Numbered from the stretch's first letter, positions 35,444-45,506 are shown. The stretch: DNA of 64,000 bases from Nitrospirae bacterium YQR-1 (GCA_039908095.1 JAMOBJ010000012.1:1-64000); one strand, 5' to 3'. Notes: generated by a model from the letters alone, not told the origin. Translations and numbers: made by a program.

Positions 35444-35731
35444 CTACTCTATAATTTTCGGCACTTTATAGAAATTACCGGTTCTATCCGGCGCATTAGA
35501 AAGGGCGTCCTCTAAGGCGATGGAATCTCTCTCGATGTCTTCCCGAAACACATTCATTAAGGGGATAACGTGCGAGGTGGGCTCTATGCCGTCTGTGTTG
35601 AGTTCGTTTAGTTTTTCAACATAGAGCAAGATGTCGTTTAACTGCTTTCCAAATATTTCAAGCTCATCGGCATCTAATTTCAGCCTGGAAAGCGCTGCTA
35701 TGTGTTTTACGTCACCGGTTGTTATACCCAA
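35444..35731 (-). CDS. gatC: Asp-tRNA(Asn)/Glu-tRNA(Gln) amidotransferase subunit C
   Basis: 95 residues, normal for GatC. Typical features are VKHIAALSRLKLDADELEIF at about 8-27, FGKQLNDILLYVEKLNELNTDGIEP and the C-terminal REDIERDS and APDRTGNFYKVPKIIE. GatC stabilises the GatA-GatB complex that turns Glu-tRNA(Gln) or Asp-tRNA(Asn) into the amidated form. In many genomes gatA follows directly; here gatC ends the operon and gatA is not in the window. It lies 13 bp after pcrA. Confidence 0.93.
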   Translation of the reverse strand: MGITTGDVKHIAALSRLKLDADELEIFGKQLNDILLYVEKLNELNTDGIEPTSHVIPLMNVFREDIERDSIALEDALSNAPDRTGNFYKVPKIIE

Positions 35732-35744
35732 TGTTCTCCACCTC

Positions 35745-37865
35745 TCATATTTTCTCTAAGTTGGCAAATTTCAGCGCAAGCCTCTTTATACCAACCTGTG
35801 GGAAATTAACCGTCACTTTTACGTCATTTTCCTCGCCGTAACAGTCCCTCACCACCCCTATGCCCCACTTAGGGTGTTTCACCCTGCATCCGGAATTGTA
35901 CGGAAATTCAACCGGCTCTTTTTTGCCCTCAGGGGCCTTTGCCGAGTTGCTTGCAGGGATTGCATTTTTTTCAAGCCACAGACAACAGTCCTTTGGTATG
36001 TCTTTAAGAAAACGGGACGGTTCCTGTTCCTGAAACCTTGCATAAAGCCTCCGCCTGCGTGCCCCCGTCATAAACAATATATCCTTTGCTCTTGTCATGC
36101 CCAGATAAAACAGCCTTCTCTCCTCATCAAGCTCCTCTTCTGATTCAGTGGCCTTAAAGTATGGAATCAGCCCATCCTCAAGGCCGGTTATAAACACTAC
36201 AGGAAACTCCATCCCTTTTACATTGTGGAGGGTTGTCAGAGTGATGGCACTCTTAATTGCGGTGTCGTTGTTGTTTGTTGTTGATATGGCCACCATGTCG
36301 AGAAAATCCATCAGAGGCATGTTGCCGTTTGCAAACATCAACTCCGTTATCTCACTTAGCTCGTTTTCATCAAGAATTTCTATGTAACCGGTCAGTGTGC
36401 CGATTAGCTTAATGCCGTCTGAGACGGTGTGGACTTCAGAGCTGGAAAGAGTGTCAAGAAGGGAGACAAAAGATTTAAGTTTTTCTTTAACTTGTGCCGT
36501 CAACCCTTTGGCATTACAAACATTTTGCATAGAAGCATAGAGACTGATTCCCTCTTTTTTAGCTTCCTGTTCAAGTTTAGAAATGGTGTTTGCTGAAATT
36601 GACCGTGCCGGGAGGTTTATTATTCTCCTTATACTTACGTTATCATCGGAATTGACTATCAACCTCAGATACGATATTATGTCTTTGATTTCTTTTTTCT
36701 GGTAAAAGTTTGTACCGCCTAATACCCTAAAAGGAATTCTCTCATTTTTCAGGGCATCCTCTATTACTCTTGACTGCAACGGCACCCTGTACAGTATTGC
36801 TATATCTCCAAACACATAACTACCCTTGAGGTAAAGGTCCTTTATGTTTTTTGCTATATACTTAGCCTCATCCTCTTCCGAAATAAACCAGTAATGGCAG
36901 ACTTTTTCACCAGCCGCCTTTTCAGTCCAAAGCGGTTTGGTTTTTCTGTTTCTGTTTTTTTCTATTATACTGTGTGATACATCAAGAATGTTCTTTGTGA
37001 AACGATATGCCTGCTCAAGGTTTATCGCCATGGCATCGGGAAAATCCTTTTCAAATCTGTTTAATATGTTCTCACTCTCAAGCCCCTTATACTTATAAGT
37101 AGTCTGGTCATCATCTCCGGCAACAAGAATATGTCTGTTTGTTTCAGATAAAACTTTTAACAAATAGTACTGGGAATAAGTCGAGTCCTGAAACTCATCA
37201 ACCATGATATAGTTAAACAGGTTTGTGTATTTTTCTAAGATGTCGGGGTTTTCCTCAAATAGCTTTATAGTGTAAATAATGAGATCGTCATAATCAAGAG
37301 CACCGGACTTTGCCATTTCATCCTGGTAACGAACATATACTTTAATCAGTTTTTCATCAAAATCAAAATTATTGGTGGAGGATAAAATATCCTCAGGCAT
37401 AAGCAGGGATGACTTAAAACAACTTATCTTAGAAAGCACCCCCTTATACAGAGCCTCATAGAGTTTCATATCACTAAGGATATGTCTTATCAACCTGCAC
37501 TGATCATCATTGTCATAGATAACAAAATCCCCTTTTACAGATAATCTCGACCGCTCTTCTCTCAATATTCTGCTGCATTGGGAATAAAAAGTACCTATCC
37601 ATGCCTCTTCCAGGTCCTCCGAGACAATGTACGATATCCGGCTTTTCATCTCATTGGCTGCCTTGATGGAGAAGGCGATGGCAAGCATGTTTTCGTACTT
37701 TTGCTTGTCTTTTTTGTACAGATGGCTGTACTTATGAGTTATGAGCTGAGTCTTACCGCTTCCGGCTCCGGCCAGCACAAGAATTGGAGACTCCATATGC
37801 TCGATAGCCGCACCCTGCTTAGGGTTTAACTTATCAACAGATAAATGCTCAAACATAAAGTCCAC
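35745..37865 (-). CDS. PcrA/UvrD-type superfamily 1A 3'-5' DNA helicase
   Basis: 706 residues. Helicase motifs are in order: Walker A VLAGAGSGKTQLI (about 30-42), Ia AIAFSIKAANEMK, motif II VDEFQDST (normally DEYQDTN), motif III VAGDDDQTTYKYKG, motif IV LEQAYRFT, motif V LTTLHNVKGMEFPVVF and motif VI YLGMTRAKD. The C-terminal 50 residues (GCRVKHPKWGIGVV, then VNFPQVGIKRL) are the Tudor-like tail of PcrA, which contacts RNA polymerase. It would work in nucleotide-excision and replication-conflict repair. The small changes in motifs II and III are conservative. Part of the yebC-to-gatC operon. Confidence 0.92.
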   Translation of the reverse strand: MDFMFEHLSVDKLNPKQGAAIEHMESPILVLAGAGSGKTQLITHKYSHLYKKDKQKYENMLAIAFSIKAANEMKSRISYIVSEDLEEAWIGTFYSQCSRILREERSRLSVKGDFVIYDNDDQCRLIRHILSDMKLYEALYKGVLSKISCFKSSLLMPEDILSSTNNFDFDEKLIKVYVRYQDEMAKSGALDYDDLIIYTIKLFEENPDILEKYTNLFNYIMVDEFQDSTYSQYYLLKVLSETNRHILVAGDDDQTTYKYKGLESENILNRFEKDFPDAMAINLEQAYRFTKNILDVSHSIIEKNRNRKTKPLWTEKAAGEKVCHYWFISEEDEAKYIAKNIKDLYLKGSYVFGDIAILYRVPLQSRVIEDALKNERIPFRVLGGTNFYQKKEIKDIISYLRLIVNSDDNVSIRRIINLPARSISANTISKLEQEAKKEGISLYASMQNVCNAKGLTAQVKEKLKSFVSLLDTLSSSEVHTVSDGIKLIGTLTGYIEILDENELSEITELMFANGNMPLMDFLDMVAISTTNNNDTAIKSAITLTTLHNVKGMEFPVVFITGLEDGLIPYFKATESEEELDEERRLFYLGMTRAKDILFMTGARRRRLYARFQEQEPSRFLKDIPKDCCLWLEKNAIPASNSAKAPEGKKEPVEFPYNSGCRVKHPKWGIGVVRDCYGEENDVKVTVNFPQVGIKRLALKFANLEKI

Positions 37866-37923
37866 TCCTTGGATTATAGCAAATTAAGTAATAACTTTGC
37901 AATGTTTTATGCCGTGTCATAAT

Positions 37924-39741
37924 CTATTCAACTGTTACACTTTTTGCAAGATTCCTCGGCTGGTCCACATCACAGCCCCGTATAACTGCTATATGATACG
38001 CAAGGAGCTGCAAGGGAGCAGTCATAAGCACAGAATTTAAACAGGTATTTGAAAATGGTACCGAGATAAAACTATCGGCCATGGCTTTAACATAAGGATC
38101 ATCATAATTGGAAACAACAATGGTTCTGCCTCCTCTGGATTTAACCTCTTCAATATTATTTAAGACTTTTTCGTAAAGGGAATCCTTTGACAGAAGAATA
38201 ACCACAGGGAGCCCGTCGTCTATAAGGGCAATAGGGCCGTGTTTCATCTCACCGGCAGGATAACCCTCGGCGTGGATGTATGAAATCTCTTTAAGCTTAA
38301 GTGCACCCTCAAGAGCTATCGGGTAGAGAATCCCCCGGCCTAGGAAAAGAAAGTCATTTGACTTATGGACGGAGCGTGCCAGTTTCTCAATCTCTGCATC
38401 CATGAGCAAAATGTGCTCAAACAACACAGGCAAATGAAGCAGGTCTTTTATCAATCCGGCTGTATCTGTGTGTTTAGGGGCAAGGGAAAGGGCAAAAAGA
38501 TACAAGGAAACTAACTGAGTCACAAAAGCCTTAGTTGAGGCTACTCCTATTTCAGGCCCCGAATGGGTATAAAACACGTAATCGGACTCTCTTGATGCAG
38601 TGCTTCCAACGACGTTACAGATAGTTAAAGTTCTTGCTCCACACTTCTTAGCCTCTTTCAGGGCGGCAAGAGTATCCGCCGTTTCACCGGACTGGGTTAT
38701 GGAAATAAACAAATCCCCCTTCCCTATTATGGGTTTGCGATACCTGAACTCCGAGGATATATCCACCTCAGTGGCAACACGCGCCAGTGACTCAATCATA
38801 TACTTGCCGCAGAGACCGGCGTGCCATGATGTACCGCAGGCGCTTATAAAGACCTTTTTTATGTCTTTTAATTCAACGGCTGTCAGGCCAAACTCATAGA
38901 GGTTAACCTTAGCTGCATCGGAGTTGACCCTGCCCGTTATTGTGTCGGCAATTGCCCTGGGCTGTTCAAATATCTCTTTGAGCATAAAATGTTTGTAGCC
39001 GCCTTTTTCAGCCATTGCAGAGCTCCACGTAATTTTTACAGGCTCTCTGTGGACGGGGGCACCGTCTGAGTTAACAATTGAAGCAGCATCTTTGGTTAAA
39101 ATTGCCAAATCCCCGTCTTCCATGAAAACAACGTCCCTCGTGCTGCTTAAAAAAGCCGGCACATCGGAGGCTGCAAAATACTCGCCGTCACCAAGCCCTA
39201 TTACAAGCGGGCTGTCCTTACGTGCGCATACTATTTTTTCCGGTTGTCGTTCACTGAGCACACTTAGGGCGTAGGAGCCGTTTAAACGTTTTATAGATTT
39301 TCTAAGGGCATCCTCAAGTGATACATCCTTCTCATAGTAACCGTTTATAATGTGGCAGATTACCTCGGTATCGGTGTCGGATTTAAATGTAATACCCTTG
39401 TCTAAGAGTTCTTTTTTGAGTTCTATGAAGTTTTCTATAATTCCGTTGTGAACTATTGCAATAGGCCCCACTCTGTGGGGATGAGCATTATTTTCAGTCG
39501 GAGAGCCGTGAGTTGCCCATCTGGTATGCCCTATGCCCACACAGCTCTGAGGTTTTAACTGGTTAACCTTATTGACAAGCTCGTTTATTTTTCCCTTACA
39601 CCGGACTATCTCCATCTTGCTCTCCGTATTTATATAGGCCAGGCCGGCAGAGTCGTATCCTCTGTATTCAAGTTTTTTCAAGCCGTCTAAAATCAGGCCG
39701 GCTGCATTGTTTTTGCCAATGTATCCTATTATTCCACACAT
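37924..39741 (-). CDS. glmS: Glutamine--fructose-6-phosphate aminotransferase (isomerising)
   Basis: 605 residues, full length. The mature catalytic Cys is residue 2 (MCGIIGYIGKNNAAG), as expected for an N-terminal nucleophile glutaminase, followed by GYDSAGLA and HTRWATHGSPTENNAHP. The C-terminal half has two SIS sugar isomerase domains, with ISACGTSWHAG, ITQSGETADTL and EISYIHAEGYPAGEMKHGP; it ends NLAKSVTVE, the universal GlmS tail. It makes glucosamine 6-phosphate, the first step to UDP-GlcNAc. It lies 3 bp after glmU, so both hexosamine enzymes are made together. Confidence 0.98.
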   Translation of the reverse strand: MCGIIGYIGKNNAAGLILDGLKKLEYRGYDSAGLAYINTESKMEIVRCKGKINELVNKVNQLKPQSCVGIGHTRWATHGSPTENNAHPHRVGPIAIVHNGIIENFIELKKELLDKGITFKSDTDTEVICHIINGYYEKDVSLEDALRKSIKRLNGSYALSVLSERQPEKIVCARKDSPLVIGLGDGEYFAASDVPAFLSSTRDVVFMEDGDLAILTKDAASIVNSDGAPVHREPVKITWSSAMAEKGGYKHFMLKEIFEQPRAIADTITGRVNSDAAKVNLYEFGLTAVELKDIKKVFISACGTSWHAGLCGKYMIESLARVATEVDISSEFRYRKPIIGKGDLFISITQSGETADTLAALKEAKKCGARTLTICNVVGSTASRESDYVFYTHSGPEIGVASTKAFVTQLVSLYLFALSLAPKHTDTAGLIKDLLHLPVLFEHILLMDAEIEKLARSVHKSNDFLFLGRGILYPIALEGALKLKEISYIHAEGYPAGEMKHGPIALIDDGLPVVILLSKDSLYEKVLNNIEEVKSRGGRTIVVSNYDDPYVKAMADSFISVPFSNTCLNSVLMTAPLQLLAYHIAVIRGCDVDQPRNLAKSVTVE

Positions 39742-39744
39742 GGA

Positions 39745-41130
39745 TTATTCCCCTTTAGCCGGGCGCTTTTTTAACGTCCAGCCGGCAATGTGTTGCTGTT
39801 TACTACGGGCTACGGCAAGGGTATCCTCAGGCACATCTTTTGTTATTGTGGAACCGGCCCCTACCGTGGCATTTTTATTAATTGTCACAGGGGCTACAAG
39901 CTGTGTGCCGCTTCCTATGAAAACTCCGTCTTTGATGACCGTTTTGTGCTTGTTTTTACCGTCATAGTTACACGTTATCGTCCCTGCCCCAATGTTTATA
40001 TCCGTACCAAGCTCAGAGTCCCCGATGTAGGTCAGATGTGAGGCTTTGGAGTTATAGCCGATTTGGGAGTTTTTTATCTCCACAAAATTCCCAATCTTAC
40101 CCTTTGGGCCTATCACTGAGCCGGGCCTTATATGGGCAAACGGCCCTATGGCGGAGTCTGTGAGAATTTTTGACTTTTCCACCACAGTTGAGTCTTTAAT
40201 TACAACTCCATCTTCCAGTACCGTGTCGAGAAGCCTTACATTTGGATAAATCGTACAGTTTGAGCCTATGTGAGTATCCCCCTCAATCACCACATTTGGA
40301 TAAACAACAGTGTCTTTTCCTATTGTAACACCGGGGGAGATAAACACCGAATCAATATCCATAAGCGTAACTCCGTTTCCCATCCAAAGTTCCGCTATAT
40401 CTCTTTGCATAACCCTCTGTGCCGTTAAAAGTTCCTGCCTTGAGTTTATTCCTAAAAACTCCTTTTCGTTATCGGCTTTAAAAGCGGCTGTCTTAAGCTT
40501 TTCCTTTATGGATAATTCCACTATGTCGGTTAAATAATACTCACCGTTTTTTTCATTTTTCCCGATTTTTTCAAGAAGCGGCATAACAGCTGAACTAATA
40601 ACATAAAATCCGCTGTTTACCTCGGTAATGCTTTTAACCTCTTCTGAGGCGTCGTTGTGCTCAACAATCCGGCTGATTTCGTTATCCACCATGCTTCTTA
40701 CAATACGCCCGTATGCTGCCGGCACTGAGGCATCAAAGGTAACAACTGTAAGATCATTTCCTTTATTTACATGGAATTTTATAACATTTTCTAAAGTTTT
40801 ACTTTTAATAAGTGGAGTGTCTCCGGTAACAACCACTATCAGGTCATATGAGTCATTAATACTATTAACTGCTGCCTTAAGGGCATCTGCCGTACCAAGT
40901 GGTTCTTTTTGATAAACAAACTCCACTGAACCGTCTTTTGCAATGTCTTTAATTCCCTCCGTGTGGTGCGATATTACAACAACGGTTTTCTCAACATTGG
41001 ACGTTTCAGACAAACAATCCATCGAGTAGCTAATCATGGGTTTACCTAAAATCCTGTGCAGCACTTTCGGCTGAGAAGAATTCATCCTCTTTCCCAGCCC
41101 GGCCGCCAAAATTACACCGCAGATTTTCAT
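39745..41130 (-). CDS. glmU: Bifunctional UDP-GlcNAc pyrophosphorylase / glucosamine-1-phosphate acetyltransferase
   Basis: 461 residues, normal length. The uridylyltransferase half (about 1-230) starts VILAAGLGKRMNSSQPKVLH and has the Asp motif VTGDTPLI. The C-terminal half (about 250-450) is a left-handed beta-helix of hexapeptide repeats (VTIGKDTVVYPNVVIEG, then HIRPGSVIGPKGKIGNFVEI), with the acetyltransferase His/Asn region HLTYIGDSELG and ITCNYDGKNKHKT. It joins acetylation of GlcN-1-P and UMP transfer to make UDP-GlcNAc for wall and LPS. Operon with glmS (3 bp apart). Confidence 0.98.
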   Translation of the reverse strand: MKICGVILAAGLGKRMNSSQPKVLHRILGKPMISYSMDCLSETSNVEKTVVVISHHTEGIKDIAKDGSVEFVYQKEPLGTADALKAAVNSINDSYDLIVVVTGDTPLIKSKTLENVIKFHVNKGNDLTVVTFDASVPAAYGRIVRSMVDNEISRIVEHNDASEEVKSITEVNSGFYVISSAVMPLLEKIGKNEKNGEYYLTDIVELSIKEKLKTAAFKADNEKEFLGINSRQELLTAQRVMQRDIAELWMGNGVTLMDIDSVFISPGVTIGKDTVVYPNVVIEGDTHIGSNCTIYPNVRLLDTVLEDGVVIKDSTVVEKSKILTDSAIGPFAHIRPGSVIGPKGKIGNFVEIKNSQIGYNSKASHLTYIGDSELGTDINIGAGTITCNYDGKNKHKTVIKDGVFIGSGTQLVAPVTINKNATVGAGSTITKDVPEDTLAVARSKQQHIAGWTLKKRPAKGE

Positions 41131-41180
41131 GTTTTCAACTTCTTTCCTTCTGAATTTTTGTATCGTATTTTTCAGGCATA

Positions 41181-42239
41181 TTATTGTCTTAACTCAACAC
41201 GCATCTTAAGCTCGATGATTTTAGTGTCTCTAAGGAGCTTGATGATTACAAAATCATCAGGTTTTTTAGTGGAAAGCATTTTCATTATATCTTGCATATA
41301 AGCAACCTTAACACCGTTTACCTCAAGTATTACATCACCTCCGAGATAAACAGATGTGCCACTTATATTTACCGGTCTGTTACCGCCCCTGATACCTGCC
41401 TTATAAGCAGGGCCTCCGATAACAACCTCTGAAACCAAAATACCCCTGTTTACCGGCAGTCCGACGGCTTTGGAGAGATTTTCCCAAAGTGGCAAACCCA
41501 CTATCCCCATCCATGGCCTTCTTGTTCTGCCGTACTTTATTAAGTCCGGGATAAGGCCCTTAGCAGTGTTTATCGGTATGGCAAAACCTATTCCGATATT
41601 TCCGCCTGAGGGCGTAAATATAGCCGAGTTTATACCTATCATTTTTCCCTCGGTATCGAGAAGCGGGCCGCCGGAGTTTCCAGGATTTATAGGCGTATCT
41701 GTCTGTATGACGTCCTCTATGACCCGGCCATGTTCTGTAGTGAGCGGCCTGCCGGTTGCGCTGATTATGCCGGCGGTAAGTGTGGAGTTTAGTCCAAAAG
41801 GATTACCTATAGCAAAAACCCGCTGCCCCGGCTGCAAGCCCTCGGAGTTTCCAAATTCAAGTGCCTTAAAGGTAGTGGGAGTTTCAGTTAGGATTTTTAT
41901 TATAGCCAGGTCGCTGTCTGCGTCGGCACCGATAAACTTAGCCTTAAATTTTTTACCGTCATTCATGACAATGGTAATGTCCGAGGTGTCTTCAACAACG
42001 TGGTAATTGGTAACAACGTAACCGTCCTGGGATATTATTGAGCCGGAACCGGAGCCTTTTTGCGGATAAACGGAAAAGAAATCTCTCATTAATGTTGTTG
42101 TGGTTATATTTACAACAGAGGGACTGGCATTTTTGAAGACGGAAATATTTATTTCTTCCTCAGGGGTAAGCTTTGCCCCTGTTGCAATACCATGAGTTAA
42201 AACAAGTACAAGAAATATAATAAGCCTTTTAATTGTCAT
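41181..42239 (-). CDS. HtrA/DegP-like periplasmic serine protease (S1C, one PDZ)
   Basis: 352 residues. A signal peptide (about 1-21, MTIKRLIIFLVLVLTHGIA) exports it. The trypsin-like domain has the catalytic triad His80 (VVTNYHVVED), Asp110 (ADSDLAIIKI) and Ser189 (INPGNSGGPLLD). One PDZ domain follows (about 245-345, with RGILVSEVVIGGPAYKAGIRGG and VILEVNGVKV). A single PDZ gives the DegS/HhoA layout rather than DegP. It would degrade misfolded envelope proteins or cut a regulator. It lies 50 bp before glmU and 27 bp after yebC in the same direction. Confidence 0.93.
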   Translation of the reverse strand: MTIKRLIIFLVLVLTHGIATGAKLTPEEEINISVFKNASPSVVNITTTTLMRDFFSVYPQKGSGSGSIISQDGYVVTNYHVVEDTSDITIVMNDGKKFKAKFIGADADSDLAIIKILTETPTTFKALEFGNSEGLQPGQRVFAIGNPFGLNSTLTAGIISATGRPLTTEHGRVIEDVIQTDTPINPGNSGGPLLDTEGKMIGINSAIFTPSGGNIGIGFAIPINTAKGLIPDLIKYGRTRRPWMGIVGLPLWENLSKAVGLPVNRGILVSEVVIGGPAYKAGIRGGNRPVNISGTSVYLGGDVILEVNGVKVAYMQDIMKMLSTKKPDDFVIIKLLRDTKIIELKMRVELRQ

Positions 42240-42266
42240 GTGCAGGCTGTAGAGCAGTCATAATTC

Positions 42267-43019
42267 TCAGGAAGCATCAGCAAGAAAGCCCTCCGGCATG
42301 TCGAAGTTGGCGTAAATATTCTGAACGTCCTCAAGCTCATCAAGGGCATCCATAAGCCTTAGCAGTTGCCCTGCTGTAGCGGAATCCACGGAAACATAAT
42401 TGCCGGGAACCATGGTAATATCTGAAGAGGAGACAACAATACCGGCGGAGATAACAGCACTTTTCACTGTCTCCACAGAGTCGGGAGCAGTTATTATCTC
42501 GTAGCTTTCGTCTTCCGGCTCATTTTTCATGTCCTCAGCCCCGGACTCCAGCGCTATTGTCATCAGCTGCTCTTCAGAGGCTGCCTTTTTGTCAACAACT
42601 ATAGTACCCTTTTTTGAAAACATCCAGGAAACACATCCTGTTTCACCGAGATTGCCGCCGCTTTTAGTGAGAAGTCTTCTGATTTCCGCCACAGTCCTGT
42701 TTCTGTTGTCAGTCATTGCCTCAATAAGGAGAGCTACTCCCGCAGGACCGTATCCCTCATACATTATCTCCTCATACATAGTACCAGGCAGCTCACCTGT
42801 ACCCTTCTGTACTGCTCTTTTTATATTATCATAGGGCATATTCTCTTCTTTAGCTTTTTCAATAGCACCGCGAAGGCGGGCATTACCGTCGGGGTCACCA
42901 CCGCCTATTCTTGCCGCCACAGTTATCTCCTTTACAATTTTGGAAAAAACCTTTCCTCTTTTAGAATCCGTTGTTGCTTTTTTTCTTTTTATCTGAGCCC
43001 ATTTAGAATGCCCTGCCAT
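42267..43019 (-). CDS. yebC: YebC/PmpR family DNA-binding regulator
   Basis: 250 residues from the second of two adjacent ATGs (43019), which gives better spacing from the GGGGG ribosome site and the usual [14 protein letters not shown] start. Family marks: [65 protein letters not shown], and [13 protein letters not shown]. YebC proteins bind DNA and also help ribosomes translate difficult motifs in some species. Here it is the first gene of the operon with the protease, glmU, glmS, pcrA and gatC; a ruvC neighbour, common in other genomes, is absent. Confidence 0.95.
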   Translation of the reverse strand: MAGHSKWAQIKRKKATTDSKRGKVFSKIVKEITVAARIGGGDPDGNARLRGAIEKAKEENMPYDNIKRAVQKGTGELPGTMYEEIMYEGYGPAGVALLIEAMTDNRNRTVAEIRRLLTKSGGNLGETGCVSWMFSKKGTIVVDKKAASEEQLMTIALESGAEDMKNEPEDESYEIITAPDSVETVKSAVISAGIVVSSSDITMVPGNYVSVDSATAGQLLRLMDALDELEDVQNIYANFDMPEGFLADAS

Positions 43020-43022
43020 CAT

Positions 43023-43454
43023 ACCCCCGGTTATATATATCTATCAATATCTATCAAAGCACACCTCACATTATAATATAAGCTGCACTAAAAATTCATT
43101 ATTTTTTTTCGTTTGGTTAATTAAAATAAAAATATTGGTTTCTGCTTTGAACTTGGCTACTATTTTAACCAATTGGGCTATCTTTCATGTTTCTATCATA
43201 AGTATCTCTGGCAAAAAGTTTTTGTCATCTTCTGACTGCAGCTTGGTATTAGTATGATAGTAGTTTGCTAAGAGCGATATATCACTCTAAAAAAATATGC
43301 TTTTCAGTAGTAGAAATGATATACTGAGGATAGTAAGTAAAACATTGTTTTTATAACTGTACGGGTGTATTAATAAATTTAAAAAGTATGGGGCGGAAAT
43401 AGACTAATGTTAGTTACCGTTGTTTAAAATATTAAGAGCAGGGGAGCTGTTATT
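43023..43454. other. Divergent intergenic region with relic repeat
   Basis: 432 bp without an acceptable gene. It has a perfect tandem 10-mer ATATCTATCA (43037-43056) just upstream of yebC, a relic of the MITE-like family end (GCAGCTTGGTATT, 43238-43250) and the predicted chemotaxis-operon promoter (43345-43373). An AT-rich stretch (43095-43140) could hold the yebC promoter, but no clear boxes were found. Confidence 0.6.
43345..43373 (+). promoter_or_regulatory. Predicted sigma70 promoter of the chemotaxis operon
   Basis: TTGTTT (43345-43350), a 17-bp spacer and TATTAA (43368-43373). Moderate match; transcription near 43380 leaves a leader of about 75 nt before the TTG start at 43455. Confidence 0.4.
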
Positions 43455-44777
43455 TTGGTTAATGATGATAAACAGACTGTTTTAAGTGCCAATCTGAATG
43501 TTTTCAGAAGGTATTTTTTGATTATACTTGTTACTGTTGTGATAGTGACTTTTATTATTACGTACTATCTGGGGCCTACATTTTCCGAATATGCCTGCAA
43601 GGCTTTGAGTATAGGCAAAACGGCGTCGGAATCCATCTTTTACACAGCCTGGTTGTTTCTTATTTTTGTTCTGATTTTTTTTGTAAGTAGTTATACTTTA
43701 AAGGCGGCCTCTAAAAGAGTACTGAAGAGGATGGAAAAGGAAACAGACAAAATTGACCACTGTTATAAGTTATTGATAGCTAAATTGAGCAGCTATTTTA
43801 TCTCACAGCGACAATTAACTAGACTTACGAACGCTCAGATGGAAGACATCATAAAATCAACGGATTCTGCATCTTTTGAGATAATTGCCCATCTTAAATC
43901 TATAGACGAGTCAATATCAGAGATGCTTCAGACCCTTGCAAGGCTAAAAAGCGAGTCTGAGGAACTATCCGACGCATCCCGCACTACAATAGAGGAAAAC
44001 GAAAAAACCCTCTCCACCGTACATGATTACATGACACATCGCCTTGAGGAGGCAGATAAGGACTTTGAGCTGGGCAAAGAGCTTACGGGGAAATCTAACC
44101 ACATGTCCGGTCTGATAAAGCTCCTTAAAGACATCAGCGACCAGACAAACCTTCTTGCATTAAATGCAGCAATAGAGGCGGCACGTGCCGGTGAGATGGG
44201 AAGAGGGTTTGCCGTTGTTGCCGATGAGGTAAGAAAACTTTCACAAAAATCTCATGAATCCACTGCTGAGATAGGAACTGCAATAATGGACGTTGCAAAG
44301 ATTATTGAGCATAGGTTTCAGGCGGAAATAAATAAACAAGTACATGAAGCAGAGCACGATCTGTTGGTAAGCTTTGTAAAAAGCCTTGATGCCATAGGGG
44401 AGAGTTACAAAAAACTCAGCAACCTTAATGACGATATAATCGGTCAGGTAGGCGGAGTTAGCAAGGTGGTGGAAATGAAAATCCTGGAGGCATTAAGCAA
44501 CATCCAGTTTCAGGACATCACCCGCCAGCAGATTGAACAAATGATGAAAGGAAACGACACTATGGATAATTATATAGGCAAACTGGAGGAAATGTTAAAA
44601 ACCCCATATGAGCTTTATGATAAGTTTTTTGCCGAATTTAATATTGACGATATGGTAAAGGATTATGTGATGAAAAAACAACGTGACATTCATCATGAGG
44701 TAATTCACAGTCCAAAAAAGACACATAAAAAGGAAGCTGCCTCTCAGAGCCATGAAGAGGAGGTAACGTTTTTTTAA
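43455..44777 (+). CDS. Methyl-accepting chemotaxis protein with short periplasmic loop
   Basis: 440 residues from a TTG with GGGGAG 8 bp upstream. Two membrane helices (about 20-40 and 62-84) enclose only about 20 periplasmic residues, so it has no ordinary ligand-binding domain and may sense membrane state or a partner. The signalling hairpin is around [41 protein letters not shown] (about 222-262). A second conserved segment, [16 protein letters not shown] (about 352-367), is found in a subset of receptors. First gene of the chemotaxis operon; cheY follows after 40 bp. Confidence 0.88.
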   Translation: MVNDDKQTVLSANLNVFRRYFLIILVTVVIVTFIITYYLGPTFSEYACKALSIGKTASESIFYTAWLFLIFVLIFFVSSYTLKAASKRVLKRMEKETDKIDHCYKLLIAKLSSYFISQRQLTRLTNAQMEDIIKSTDSASFEIIAHLKSIDESISEMLQTLARLKSESEELSDASRTTIEENEKTLSTVHDYMTHRLEEADKDFELGKELTGKSNHMSGLIKLLKDISDQTNLLALNAAIEAARAGEMGRGFAVVADEVRKLSQKSHESTAEIGTAIMDVAKIIEHRFQAEINKQVHEAEHDLLVSFVKSLDAIGESYKKLSNLNDDIIGQVGGVSKVVEMKILEALSNIQFQDITRQQIEQMMKGNDTMDNYIGKLEEMLKTPYELYDKFFAEFNIDDMVKDYVMKKQRDIHHEVIHSPKKTHKKEAASQSHEEEVTFF

Positions 44778-44817
44778 AAAACTATGATGATAATGCTTGA
44801 TAAATAACGGGGGAGAT

Positions 44818-45183
44818 ATGGGAAAGACAGTTATGCTAATTGATGATTCTGCAACCTTACGGGAGATAGTAAGTACCACTTTGAAAAAAGCAGGGTATAA
44901 CGTAATAGAGGCAAAAGACGGTAAGGACGCACTAAGTAAACTAGCCGGTAAAATCCATTTAATGATCTGTGATGTCAATATGCCTAACATGGACGGAATC
45001 GCCTTTCTTAAAGAAATAAAAAAGAATGCTACTTATAAGTTCACTCCAATAATAATGTTAACGACTGAGTCTCAAGAAACCAAAAAACAGGAAGGCAAAG
45101 AGGCCGGCGCAAAGGCATGGATTGTAAAACCATTTAAGCCTGAAGTTTTACTTTCCGCCATAGAAAAACTTATATTGCCTTAA
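44818..45183 (+). CDS. cheY: CheY-like single-domain response regulator
   Basis: 121 residues from the ATG at 44818, which has GGGGGAG directly upstream; a TTG at 44797 is rejected. It is a receiver only: acidic pair in MLIDDSATL, phospho-acceptor Asp in LMICDVNMPNMDG (about residue 53), Thr in IIMLTTES and Lys in WIVKPFKP. This is the pattern of chemotaxis CheY, which takes phosphate from CheA and acts on the flagellar switch or a pilus motor. It lies between a receptor and cheA genes, which supports that role. Confidence 0.92.
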   Translation: MGKTVMLIDDSATLREIVSTTLKKAGYNVIEAKDGKDALSKLAGKIHLMICDVNMPNMDGIAFLKEIKKNATYKFTPIIMLTTESQETKKQEGKEAGAKAWIVKPFKPEVLLSAIEKLILP

Positions 45184-45224
45184 AAAAAAGTTTAACATGT
45201 GAGGAGCAAGCAGGAGGGTGTATT

Positions 45225-45491
45225 ATGCCTTTATCATTAGAGGGTGAACTGTCTGTTGGAAGGGCTAACGAACTAAAGGAATTGTTTATAGATTATATAA
45301 AAACCACAAAAGAGGCAGAGCTCGATCTTTCCAACATATCAGAAATAGACACGGCAGGGTTTCAATTACTGGCCGCACTTAAGAATGAAAGTGACAGGAT
45401 GGGGAAAAATTTTAGGATTCTCTCTCTCAGCCCCTCAGTAGAGTGTCTATTTGATTTATATAACGTCAGAGGCTTTTTTACGGAATCCTGA
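45225..45491 (+). CDS. STAS-domain protein
   Basis: 88 residues, one STAS domain. The conserved core reads AELDLSNISEIDTAGFQLLAAL, with Thr at the position where anti-sigma antagonists have the phosphorylatable Ser (DSSG). GGAGGG lies 8 bp before the ATG. STAS proteins of this kind are often encoded in chemotaxis operons and may be a coupling or regulatory component, though the mechanism is unclear. It sits between cheY (41 bp) and cheA (15 bp). Confidence 0.9.
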   Translation: MPLSLEGELSVGRANELKELFIDYIKTTKEAELDLSNISEIDTAGFQLLAALKNESDRMGKNFRILSLSPSVECLFDLYNVRGFFTES

Positions 45492-45506
45492 GAAAAGAAT
45501 AAACTT

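Noticed and set aside
41470..42006. A 178-codon plus-strand frame opposite the HtrA-like protease
   Set aside because: Antisense shadow of the protease catalytic domain; Pro/Ser-rich and unlike any family.
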